Source: Mycobacterium sp. 852013-50091_SCH5140682 (GTDB taxonomy: Bacteria; Actinomycetota; Actinomycetes; Mycobacteriales; Mycobacteriaceae). Taken from it: DNA of 64,000 nt. The position numbers and the translations under genes are program-made. The stretch covers positions 110,433 to 174,432 of the forward strand of contig NZ_LZTB01000018.1 of the NCBI RefSeq assembly GCF_001665685.1, given 5' to 3'. The notes under the pieces were generated by a model. The model had not been told where the DNA came from and did no database searches. It was given only the letters and a program-made list of their open reading frames with translations. Below are positions 8,864-16,455 of this stretch, in pieces. Within the stretch, counting starts at the first letter, position 1; every line of letters begins with the position of its first letter.

Positions 8864-9639
8864 GTGGATTCTCCGACGCACTGGCCTCACATACCCACAT
8901 CTGGGGCGGCTGGATCGTGGGCCCCACGATCATCGGTCCCGAAGAATTCGCCGCCGCCGGCTACCACTACGTCGGATTCGACGTCCAGCACGGCTATCTC
9001 GACGACGCCGATGTCGCGATGCTGCTGCGCCGCACCGAGCATCTGCCGATCGCGACCGCGGTGCGGCTACCCTCGGCCGAGCCCGCCCCGATCGGCCGGG
9101 TGCTCGACGCCGGGGCCGACGCGGTGATCGTCGCCATGGTGGAGAACCCCGACCAGGCCGCCCGAGCGGTGGCCGCCACGCGCTACGCGCCCGCAGGCGT
9201 GCGTAGCTTCGGCCCGTTACGCGCGAGCCTGGGCCACGATCCGGCCGCACTGCAAGCCCGGGTCAGCGTGTTCGCGATGATCGAGACGGCGCGGGGACTC
9301 GAGGCCCTTGACGAGATCTGTGCGGTGCCCGGCTTGGCCGGCCTCTACGTCGGGCCCGCCGACCTGGCCATCTCACTGGGTTTCGGGCCCGCCGACGCGT
9401 GGACGCATCCGGACGTCCGCGCCGCGATCGCCGAGGTGCGGCGGAGCGCCACCGCGGCGGGGCTGGTGGCAGGCATCCACGCCGGGACAGGGCAGCTCGG
9501 AAACATGTTCGCGCAGGACGGCTTCCGGATGATCACGCTGGCTTCGGAGTCCCAGGCGCTGCGCCGCGGCGCGGCCGACCACCTCAACGAGGCGGTCGGT
9601 GAGACCGGCCGCAGTGCCGAACGAGGAGGCTACAACTGA
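8860..9639 (+). CDS. HpcH/HpaI-family aldolase
   Basis: A 259-residue class II aldolase of the HpcH/HpaI/citrate-lyase beta type, which cleaves 2-keto-4-hydroxy acids using a divalent metal. Features: GFDVQHGYLDDADV (the D-x-E/Q-H metal/catalytic strand), AMIETARGLEALDEI with the metal-ligand Glu, and LYVGPADLAISLG with the ligand Asp. ATG 8860 overlaps the ADH stop (ATGA). It ends at a TGA preceded by C, so the next gene's likely CTG start overlaps in the same way. Its presence suggests that the pathway ends in pyruvate or a short aldehyde. Confidence 0.86.
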   Translation: MSGFSDALASHTHIWGGWIVGPTIIGPEEFAAAGYHYVGFDVQHGYLDDADVAMLLRRTEHLPIATAVRLPSAEPAPIGRVLDAGADAVIVAMVENPDQAARAVAATRYAPAGVRSFGPLRASLGHDPAALQARVSVFAMIETARGLEALDEICAVPGLAGLYVGPADLAISLGFGPADAWTHPDVRAAIAEVRRSATAAGLVAGIHAGTGQLGNMFAQDGFRMITLASESQALRRGAADHLNEAVGETGRSAERGGYN

Positions 9640-10373
9640 ACGCCACAGCAGCTGACCAGGTCGCCCTGGTGACCGGTGCCGCCCGCGGACAGGGTGCGGC
9701 CATTGTGCGCCGGCTGGTGTCCGACGGCTACCGGGTGACCGCAGCTGACCTGTTGTTCGACGAATTACGGTCAAACACAGAGGAATTCGGTGACGGGGTA
9801 CTCGCGGTCGAGTTGGATGTGACTTCGCCCGAGCAGTGGCGGGCGGCGGTCGACGCCACGATTGTCCGGTTCGGTGCGCTGAGCGCCCTGGTCAACAACG
9901 CCGGTGTGCTGCACCGGTCCTCGATCGCCGACGAGACGCCGGGAGCATTTGAAAACTCGTGGCGGGTCAACTGTCTCGGCCCATTCTTGGGCATCCGTGC
10001 CGCACTGGAGCCGCTGCGGCGGGCCCGCGGAGGCGCCGTCGTCAACACCTGCAGCACCGGGGCGATCCGGCCGTTTGCGCACCACGCGGCGTACGGCTCG
10101 TCGAAATGGGCGCTGCGCGGGCTCACCCAGGTGGCCGCCGCCGAACTGGGTCCCGACGGCATCCGGGTCAACGCGGTGTTCCCGGGCCCGGTCCAGACAC
10201 CGATGCTCGACGAGACCACCCAGGCGCGGCTCGCGCGGCGGGCCACCCTGGGCCGGCTGGGGCAGCCAACCGAGATCGCCGACGCCGTGGCGTTCTTGCT
10301 CTCCGAACAGGCCTCGTTCATCACGGGATCCGAGCTCGTCGTCGACGGCGGCCAATGCCTGCAGATCGGCTGA
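9636..10373 (+). CDS. Short-chain dehydrogenase/reductase, probable CTG start
   Basis: A classical SDR of about 245 residues: TGAARGQG cofactor loop, NNAGVL, catalytic Tyr-Lys in YGSSKWALRG, and PGPVQTPM after the active site. The first ATG/GTG in frame is GTG 9669, but starting there would delete the beta1 strand (VALV) before the TGxxxGxG loop. A perfect AGGAGG at 9624-9629 lies six bases before CTG 9636, which overlaps the aldolase stop as CTGA. CTG 9636 is therefore taken as the start. The enzyme would oxidise or reduce an alcohol/ketone in the same pathway. Confidence 0.85.
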   Translation: MNATAADQVALVTGAARGQGAAIVRRLVSDGYRVTAADLLFDELRSNTEEFGDGVLAVELDVTSPEQWRAAVDATIVRFGALSALVNNAGVLHRSSIADETPGAFENSWRVNCLGPFLGIRAALEPLRRARGGAVVNTCSTGAIRPFAHHAAYGSSKWALRGLTQVAAAELGPDGIRVNAVFPGPVQTPMLDETTQARLARRATLGRLGQPTEIADAVAFLLSEQASFITGSELVVDGGQCLQIG

Positions 10374-10378
10374 CGCGG

Positions 10379-11890
10379 ATGCCCACATCGCCGTCGATCG
10401 GGATCATCGGCGCCGGTCCGGGCGGGCTGGCGCTCGGAATCCTGCTGAAGAAAGCAGGTTTCGACAACTTCACCATCTTCGACCGGGAGGACGGCGTCGG
10501 TGGGACGTGGCGCATCAACACCTACCCGGGGCTGGCGTGCGATGTGAAATCGCACCTGTACTCCTACTCGTTCGATCTCAACGCCGGCTGGTCGCGGCTG
10601 TGGTCGGGTCAAGCGGAGATCCTGGCCTACTTCGAGCGCAGCGCACGGCGCCACCGGCTGGCCCGACACCTGAAACTCAATACCGAAGTGACTGCCGCAC
10701 AGTGGGACGCCGCCAGCGGCACCTGGCGGCTGACGACCGCGACCGGCGAGCAGTACCGGTTCGACGTCGTGATCTCGGCGGTCGGGTTGTTCACCCGCCC
10801 GGTGATGCCGAATCTCGTCGAAGAAGAACCCTTCACCGGCACGGTCATGCACACGGCCCGCTGGGACCACGGCGTACGGCTGGACGGGGCGCGGGTCGCG
10901 GTGCTCGGTACCGGATCGACTGCCGCGCAACTGCTACCGGAACTGGCCAAGGTAGCCGCCAAGGTGTACTCCGTGCAGCGGTCACTGACGTGGATCCTGC
11001 CCAAGCCGGACCGCGCCTATACCGACCGTGAGCGCTGGCTGTTCGCCCATGTGCCGTTCGCCAAGAAGGTCTACCGGACCCGGCTGTGGCTGCGCAGCGA
11101 GGCCAACATCTCGGTCATCGAGCACGGCAGCGACAAGACCAAGGAGTTCCGCGACGTCGCGCTCAAGATGCTGGAAACTGTTGTCGCCGAGCCGGACTTA
11201 CGCTCCGCGCTGACCCCCGATCATCCGCTGGGCTGCAAGCGGCTGGTGTTCTCGTCGGACTTCATCCCCGCCCTGACGCGTCCCAATGTAGAGGTGGTCG
11301 CCAGCCCCGCCCGCGCGCTCAAGGCGCGGTCGCTGGTCACAGCCGACGGCCGCGAACTCGATGTCGATGTGGTGGTGTGCGCCACCGGTTACGCGGCCAC
11401 CGACTATCTGGGGCAGATCGAGGTGGTCGGGGAGCGCGGCACCCGCCTGTGCGACACGTGGCGGGACGGCGCCTTCGCGTATCTGGGCATGGCTGTGCCC
11501 GGCTTCCCGAACTTTTTCATGCTGTACGGGCCCAACACCAACGTCGGCTCCAACAGCGTCATCTTCGTGCTTGAGGCCCAGGCGCGCTACGTGGTGCGAG
11601 CACTGAAATACCTTCGGCGCAAACGTAAACCGTACGTAGCGGTGACGCCCACGGCGACGGCGCGGTTCATCGCCGACATCGACCGGTGGATGCAGGGCAC
11701 GGTGTGGCTGACCCGATGCAGCAGTTACTTCCGTGCACCCAGCGGACGGGTGGTGACCCAGTGGCCCCGCAGCGCTCGGGCGTTCTGGACGATGACGCGC
11801 CGATTCCGGCCTGCTGATTACACTTTCGACCCGCCCACCGCGTGGCCCACCGCGGTCGCGGACAGCACGTCCGTCGGCGCCCAGGGATAG
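10379..11890 (+). CDS. Flavin-containing Baeyer-Villiger-type monooxygenase
   Basis: A 503-residue class B flavoprotein monooxygenase. FAD motif GIIGAGPGGLALG at the N-terminus, NADPH motif VLGTGSTAAQ in the middle, and between them FTGTVMHTARWD. The last matches the type I BVMO fingerprint F-x-G-x3-H-x3-W, with Asp in place of the usual final Pro. It would insert oxygen into a ketone to give an ester or lactone using NADPH and O2. ATG 10379 is the best start; ATG 10355 would overlap the SDR. The following esterase, and possibly the SMP-30 lactonase, could hydrolyse the product. Confidence 0.9.
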   Translation: MPTSPSIGIIGAGPGGLALGILLKKAGFDNFTIFDREDGVGGTWRINTYPGLACDVKSHLYSYSFDLNAGWSRLWSGQAEILAYFERSARRHRLARHLKLNTEVTAAQWDAASGTWRLTTATGEQYRFDVVISAVGLFTRPVMPNLVEEEPFTGTVMHTARWDHGVRLDGARVAVLGTGSTAAQLLPELAKVAAKVYSVQRSLTWILPKPDRAYTDRERWLFAHVPFAKKVYRTRLWLRSEANISVIEHGSDKTKEFRDVALKMLETVVAEPDLRSALTPDHPLGCKRLVFSSDFIPALTRPNVEVVASPARALKARSLVTADGRELDVDVVVCATGYAATDYLGQIEVVGERGTRLCDTWRDGAFAYLGMAVPGFPNFFMLYGPNTNVGSNSVIFVLEAQARYVVRALKYLRRKRKPYVAVTPTATARFIADIDRWMQGTVWLTRCSSYFRAPSGRVVTQWPRSARAFWTMTRRFRPADYTFDPPTAWPTAVADSTSVGAQG

Positions 11891-11894
11891 TCAC

Positions 11895-12815
11895 GTGTCC
11901 TGGCTCCGCCGCCTCGACCCGGCGCTGCATCACCTCGCCGGGGCCCGCACCGGTCTGTCGGTCGAGCATCTCGGCGCTGTGCGCGCGGCGCTGGATCAGC
12001 GGCGGCGCGCCACTGCACGAACGCTGGACACGCGGGGCGTCGCGATCACCGGTGCCCGCATCTCGGTCGGACGACGGGCGCTCCCGTTGCGCATCTACCG
12101 AGCCGGACCGTCGCCTGCGCCCGCGGTCGTCTACTGCCATTCCGGGGGTTTCGTCCTGGGCAACCTCGACACCGACCAGGTTCAGTGCGTCGAGCTCGCC
12201 CGACAGGGCCGCTGCACCGTGCTCGCCGTGGACTATCGGCTGGCGCCCGAACATCCGTTCCCGGCCGCACTCGACGACGCCATGGCGGCGCTCGCGTGGG
12301 TCAGCACGCATGCGACCCAACTCGACGTGGACGCCACGCGCATCGCGGTGGCAGGCAGCAGCGCCGGCGGTGCCCTGGCCGCAGTGCTGGCTCAACGGTC
12401 TGCCGCAGGAACAGCGCCGCCCATTGCGTTCCAGATGTTGCACCAGCCCGTACTCGACGACCGGCCGACCGGTTCGAAGACCGAGTTCGGCGATACTCCC
12501 GGCTTCGACGGGTCTGCCGCCGCCGCGATGTGGCGGCACTATCTCGCCGGACGGCCCGCGCAGGCCGCGGCGGTGCCTGCGCGGGCCACCACGCTCGACC
12601 GACTCGCGCCGGCATTCATCACCTGCTCGGAACTCGATCCGCTGCGCGACGAGGCGCTCGACTATGCACGACGTTTGCTGTCGGCCGGCGTACCGACGGA
12701 GGTCGAGGTGTTTCCCGGCACCTGTCATGGCTTCGATTCGCTTTTGCCGGACTGGGAAATGAGCAGGCAATTGCACGCCATGCAGGGCGCCGCACTGACG
12801 CGCGGGCTGTCGTGA
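11895..12815 (+). CDS. Alpha/beta hydrolase, HSL (family IV) esterase
   Basis: A 306-residue esterase of the hormone-sensitive-lipase group. The oxyanion motif reads HSGGF (usually HGGGF). The nucleophile elbow is GSSAGG, with Ser in the G-x-S-x-G centre. The acid lies in ELDPLRDEALDYA and the His in CHGFDS. GTG 11895 follows the monooxygenase stop by four bases. It probably hydrolyses the ester made by the Baeyer-Villiger enzyme. It is the last gene of the operon that starts at the P450 at 6672. Confidence 0.88.
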   Translation: MSWLRRLDPALHHLAGARTGLSVEHLGAVRAALDQRRRATARTLDTRGVAITGARISVGRRALPLRIYRAGPSPAPAVVYCHSGGFVLGNLDTDQVQCVELARQGRCTVLAVDYRLAPEHPFPAALDDAMAALAWVSTHATQLDVDATRIAVAGSSAGGALAAVLAQRSAAGTAPPIAFQMLHQPVLDDRPTGSKTEFGDTPGFDGSAAAAMWRHYLAGRPAQAAAVPARATTLDRLAPAFITCSELDPLRDEALDYARRLLSAGVPTEVEVFPGTCHGFDSLLPDWEMSRQLHAMQGAALTRGLS

Positions 12816-12937
12816 TCTCGAACCCAAGGCCGGTCGCCAGGTGGCGTTCGGTTAACGGGCTGGACAATAATGTGTCAACTACGCCGTGGGACGATGCGTC
12901 TGGCGCGACAGCCCGCCTGACCGATTGAGAGGTAGCT

Positions 12938-14191
12938 ATGTCGGCCGACAACGACCGGCTCGGGTACTCCCGCGACCCCAAACACGCCAAGGAACCCGCA
13001 CCCTACGGCGAGACCGATGCCCTGTTCGGTGGGTCTGTCACGCCGCTGACGGGTGGCGGGTCCCGGCGTGGTGACGCGCCCATGGGAGCCCCGCCGGTGA
13101 TCCAAGCGCCGACCCTGTCTGTCGTGGCCCCGGACCCGACCGAGGCCGAAATCACCGCCAAGCTTCAGCCGATCCCGCCGCGGCCGCCGTGGCCCTTGCA
13201 GGACGGCCTGCAATCGGTCGACGGTTGGACCGGCCCCACCAGCGGAGTCGGCCTGAGTGAGCACCGCGCGGTCGACAATCTCGCGCGCGTCGGCGTGCGC
13301 CCGACCGTCAAGATGCACTCCCAGCGTGGCTGGCGCGGGCTGCTGTACCGCACCACCCGGCTGAATCTGGGCCTCTCGCGCGACGAGCTCTACGAACTCG
13401 AGCTGTATGCCCGCATCCGTCGTAACGCCCGGGACTCGTACCAGATCGGCGTGTTCGGCCTCAAAGGCGGTGTCGGGAAGACGGCCGTTGCCGTCGCGCT
13501 CGGTTCCACGTTGAGCAAGGTGCGCGGCGATCGGGTGCTTGCCATCGATGCCGACCCTGCCAGCGGCAACCTGGCCGACCGCGTCGGGCGGCAGTCGGCG
13601 GCGACCGTGTCGGATCTGCTCGCCGCCGCGGACCTGTCGCGCTACAACGACGTCCGCGGGTTCACGAGCATGAACGAGTCGAAGCTCGAGGTGCTCTCCG
13701 GCCTCGAGTACAGCGCTGCGTCCCGGGCCTTCAACGACGCCGACTGGAAGGCCGCCACCGACATCGTGTCGCGGCATTACAACCTGGTGATCGCCGACTG
13801 TGCCGCGGACATGTTCCAGCCCGCGGCCCGCGGTGTACTGAGCACGGTCTCGGGCGCGGTGATCGTGGCGAGCGCGTCGATCGACGGAGCCCGCCAAGCC
13901 GCGGTGACGCTGGACTGGCTGTGGCAGAACGGCTACCGCGACCTGCTCAACCGCACGTGCGTGGTGGTCAATCACGTCGGCTCACGACGGCCCAACGTCG
14001 ACACCGGTGCGCTCGTGACGCAGTTCCAGAAGCACCTGCCTCCCGGTCGGGTGTTCGTGCTGCCCTGGGACAAGCACATCGCAGGCGGCACCGAGATCCA
14101 CCTCGACCTGCTCCGACGGCGGTTCCAGCGGCGGATGCTGGAACTCGCCGCCGCGCTGTCGGACGATTTCGACGGTCCCGTCGCCACCTAG
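12938..14191 (+). CDS. MinD/ParA-like ATPase with Pro-rich N-terminus
   Basis: A 417-residue protein. Residues 1-100 are low-complexity and Pro/Gly-rich. From about residue 170 it carries a SIMIBI ATPase with a deviant Walker A FGLKGGVGKTAVAV, then AIDADPASGNLADR (Walker A' / switch I) and LVIADCAADM (Walker B-like). This layout matches mycobacterial MinD-like proteins of the EspI/Rv3888c type linked to ESX secretion. There is no ESX gene nearby, so the role is open. ATG 12938 has GAGAGGT just upstream. Its 3' end overlaps the convergent SRPBCC gene by 4 bases. Confidence 0.8.
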   Translation: MSADNDRLGYSRDPKHAKEPAPYGETDALFGGSVTPLTGGGSRRGDAPMGAPPVIQAPTLSVVAPDPTEAEITAKLQPIPPRPPWPLQDGLQSVDGWTGPTSGVGLSEHRAVDNLARVGVRPTVKMHSQRGWRGLLYRTTRLNLGLSRDELYELELYARIRRNARDSYQIGVFGLKGGVGKTAVAVALGSTLSKVRGDRVLAIDADPASGNLADRVGRQSAATVSDLLAAADLSRYNDVRGFTSMNESKLEVLSGLEYSAASRAFNDADWKAATDIVSRHYNLVIADCAADMFQPAARGVLSTVSGAVIVASASIDGARQAAVTLDWLWQNGYRDLLNRTCVVVNHVGSRRPNVDTGALVTQFQKHLPPGRVFVLPWDKHIAGGTEIHLDLLRRRFQRRMLELAAALSDDFDGPVAT

Positions 14192-14661
14192 TCCGCGGCG
14201 AGTTCCCGCGCCACCGCGGCGTGGTAGGCGTCGATGTGAGCCGGGTTCACGATCCGGAAGAAACCGTCGGGCAGCGGCGCATGCCGGTGGGCCTCGATGG
14301 TCATGGTGCGGGTGAACAACGTCAGATCTTCGCCGGGCCGGGTGAAGTGGTACTCAACCGTCATCCGACCTTCCAGCCCGCCGGCGCCGTTGCTGTCGAC
14401 GCCCAGCCGCCCCACCGACGTGAAGACCCAACGCCACGGGCGGGTCGCCACCCCGAGTTGCCAGGTGAAGATGCGATCGGCGCTCGGATGAGCCTCCTGC
14501 CAGGTGTCACCGACCCGCAACGGCAGGGCGGATGGCAGGCCGCTGATCCGAGGCTCGCCCGGGTAGGTTCTGGTCCAGTTGGCCGGATTGGTGACGAAGT
14601 CGTACACGGTCTCCGCGCACTGCCGATACACCGTCTCGGAACTGGTGGTCACGATGCCCAC
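14188..14661 (-). CDS. SRPBCC (polyketide cyclase/START-like) family protein
   Basis: A 157-residue single-domain protein. The opening TSSETVYRQCAETVYDFVTNPANWTRTYPG is typical of SRPBCC helix-grip proteins (VYDFVxDPxxxxxW). It is expected to bind a hydrophobic ligand in its cavity; no catalytic residue can be assigned. It probably shares a leftward transcript with the DUF427 gene 19 bases upstream. The 3' end overlaps the convergent ATPase gene by four bases. Confidence 0.7.
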   Translation of the reverse strand: MGIVTTSSETVYRQCAETVYDFVTNPANWTRTYPGEPRISGLPSALPLRVGDTWQEAHPSADRIFTWQLGVATRPWRWVFTSVGRLGVDSNGAGGLEGRMTVEYHFTRPGEDLTLFTRTMTIEAHRHAPLPDGFFRIVNPAHIDAYHAAVARELAAD

Positions 14662-14680
14662 ATATCTGCCTTTCCGTTTG

Positions 14681-15388
14681 TCAGAATTCGCACCCGCACG
14701 CCGTGGCGTCGCCCGATCCCGGCAGCTCGGCGAGTACCTGCACCTTGGTGGTGTCGAAGCTCAGAAACCCTTTGATGGGCAAGGACTCTGGCGGTGGATC
14801 GGAATAACTCCAGGCAACGTCGGCGATCACGGTCGCGCCGAGTGCCACCGACCAGTAGTCGGCGGTGCCTTTGTAGTTGCAATAGCTGATGCTCTGGCTG
14901 CGGTGCAGCAGGTCCATGCGGACCAGCGCCGGATTGACGTAAAGCCTTGGCGCCAAGGCGGTTTCGAACAGGATCACGGTGTCGGCGGTGTCGACCAGGA
15001 CGGTCTGCTCGACCGTCACCCGGAGCCGACGGCTGGTCTGCAGGCAGTCGATGCGGTGGTACGGGTTGGGCGGATAGTGCACCAACCGGCGACCCTCCTC
15101 GAACCACGCGTCGACGGCATCCCACGGCACTGCCACATATCCGGGAGCTTCGGCAACCGGGTGGCTGGGCAGGCCGACGACCTCTTCATGGGGGAACGCG
15201 TAACTCAGTGCGTGTCCCGCGCGGTGCACCAGCACGGCGTGTTCGGTGTCGATTCTGGCGTCCCCACCGACAAACGCCTGAATCCGCCGCGGATGCGGCT
15301 CGATGTAGACCACCGGGCCGGGCAGCGGGGGAGTGAACCATCCGGCAGGCTGGCGGCCCAACGGGCCATGTCCGGCCACAAGACTCAC
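14681..15388 (-). CDS. Tandem DUF427 protein
   Basis: A 235-residue protein with two DUF427-type repeats. The second is clear: VLVDTADTVILFETALAPRL, then CNYKGTADYWSV and DVAWSYSDPPP. The first, from about residue 25, keeps FVGGDARIDTEHAVLVHRA but is more divergent. DUF427 has a small beta fold of unknown biochemical role. GTG 15388 has a strong AAGGAGGTG about seven bases upstream. The third copy of the 30-bp motif lies 55 bases upstream. The C-terminus holds a Cys-Gly-Cys pair (ACGCEF). Confidence 0.72.
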   Translation of the reverse strand: MSLVAGHGPLGRQPAGWFTPPLPGPVVYIEPHPRRIQAFVGGDARIDTEHAVLVHRAGHALSYAFPHEEVVGLPSHPVAEAPGYVAVPWDAVDAWFEEGRRLVHYPPNPYHRIDCLQTSRRLRVTVEQTVLVDTADTVILFETALAPRLYVNPALVRMDLLHRSQSISYCNYKGTADYWSVALGATVIADVAWSYSDPPPESLPIKGFLSFDTTKVQVLAELPGSGDATACGCEF

Positions 15389-15443
15389 TGGGGCACCTCC
15401 TTGCAGACACGGTTCGGACGAGGATCGCGCAGACCGATAGGAG

Positions 15444-15473
15444 CTTTACAGATTGACTGGAAAATGTCACGCT
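15444..15473 (+). promoter_or_regulatory. 30-bp bipartite motif, copy 3
   Basis: CTTTACA (15444-15450), N14, TGTCACGCT (15465-15473). It sits in the divergent gap between the DUF427 gene (-) and a hypothetical gene (+), 55 and 49 bases from their starts. Blocks and gap are identical to the P450-associated copies at 3402 and 6534. Confidence 0.6.
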
Positions 15474-15522
15474 GTTGGATGACGGGCGACACAGCCGGAG
15501 GGTGACGAATGACGGTGAGGCC

Positions 15523-16083
15523 ATGACGCTGTCCGATATGCCGATCGCAACACGATCACGACTACGGGTCGCCCGCGCGCTGCGATACGAACTGAACGTG
15601 GTGGCTCAGGACGCCGCCGACGTCGTCGCGAGCGTCGGCGGCTGGCTGTTCGACCGGCAAATGGCAGGCTGGGCCGTCACCGTCGCGCTGCCGGACCGTC
15701 GCGACGAGCGTGCCCTGCGCATCCTCGGCGTCAAAGCCGTTGAGCGGGCAGGGGTATGGCCCTCGACCACGTATGAGCGGATCGTGATGACGGTGGTCGC
15801 GCCGGACCTGTTCGACGTCGACGGTGACGTGCGCTCGCAGCTCTTGACGTCCATGCGGCGCGGTGACGGCGACATCGCGTTCTGGGGCTCACCTGCGCCG
15901 AGTCGATTCGGCCAGGGCCTGTGTGCCACGCAGTACCGGCTCAGCGCGGCAGCGCAGGCGTTCAAAACGCATGCTCTTGCGGCAGTGGGTAATTCGGACA
16001 CGGCCGGCGGCTCGGTAGAGACACTTCTGGTGGGTGGTCGTCAGGCAAGGTTCTTCAACGGCGACCTGGCCGTCATCGGTTGA
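15523..16083 (+). CDS. Hypothetical protein (186 aa)
   Basis: I do not recognise the family. From ATG 15523 it gives 186 residues (MTLSDMPIATRSRLRVARAL...); GTG 15502 would add seven. The first 60 residues, with VVASVGGWLFDRQMAGW, look helical and amphipathic. The middle has VTVALPDRRDERALRILGVKAV, and a basic stretch lies near TSMRRGDGD. The C-terminus ends LVGGRQARFFNGDLAVIG. There is no signal peptide or TM helix. Codon use matches its neighbours, so it is probably a real gene. It is divergent from DUF427 and shares that gene's motif-containing upstream region. Confidence 0.6.
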   Translation: MTLSDMPIATRSRLRVARALRYELNVVAQDAADVVASVGGWLFDRQMAGWAVTVALPDRRDERALRILGVKAVERAGVWPSTTYERIVMTVVAPDLFDVDGDVRSQLLTSMRRGDGDIAFWGSPAPSRFGQGLCATQYRLSAAAQAFKTHALAAVGNSDTAGGSVETLLVGGRQARFFNGDLAVIG

Positions 16084-16124
16084 CGACGGCTCGGCGGGGC
16101 GCAAGCCGCGCGGGTGCGCTCAGG

Positions 16125-16379
16125 TCAGCGGATCCAGCCGCGGCGGCGCAGCCACCAGTCACGACCGACCAGGAACAGGATCAGGGCCGCGAACCCGATG
16201 AGGAACCAGTCTTCGACGTGACCGACGTGGTTGCCCCGCATCATCACCAGCAGGAAGAGCGCGGAGAGCACGCCACCGATGTGGATGACCTTGATGTTCT
16301 CCTTGGACCAGCCCCATGCCGCAGACGGGACGTCCTCGACGTCGACGCCGTTGTGTCGCTCCACTTCGGTGCTGGCCAC
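16125..16379 (-). CDS. DUF2631 small membrane protein (Rv2876-like)
   Basis: An 84-residue protein with an N-terminal soluble segment ending [15 protein letters not shown]. Two TM helices follow (about residues 33-48 and 58-72) and then a basic tail [12 protein letters not shown]. This matches the mycobacterial DUF2631 family. In M. tuberculosis the relative (Rv2876) also lies near the dxr-rip-gcpE block. The function is unknown. The start ATG at 16379 is followed by a short acidic region typical of the family. Confidence 0.75.
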   Translation of the reverse strand: MASTEVERHNGVDVEDVPSAAWGWSKENIKVIHIGGVLSALFLLVMMRGNHVGHVEDWFLIGFAALILFLVGRDWWLRRRGWIR

Positions 16380-16455
16380 GGTTGCTCCTCACAGTCGGGC
16401 AGGGACTGCAGACATTCTGGCATACGACACTGCGTCGTATGTCGACCGGCACCGG

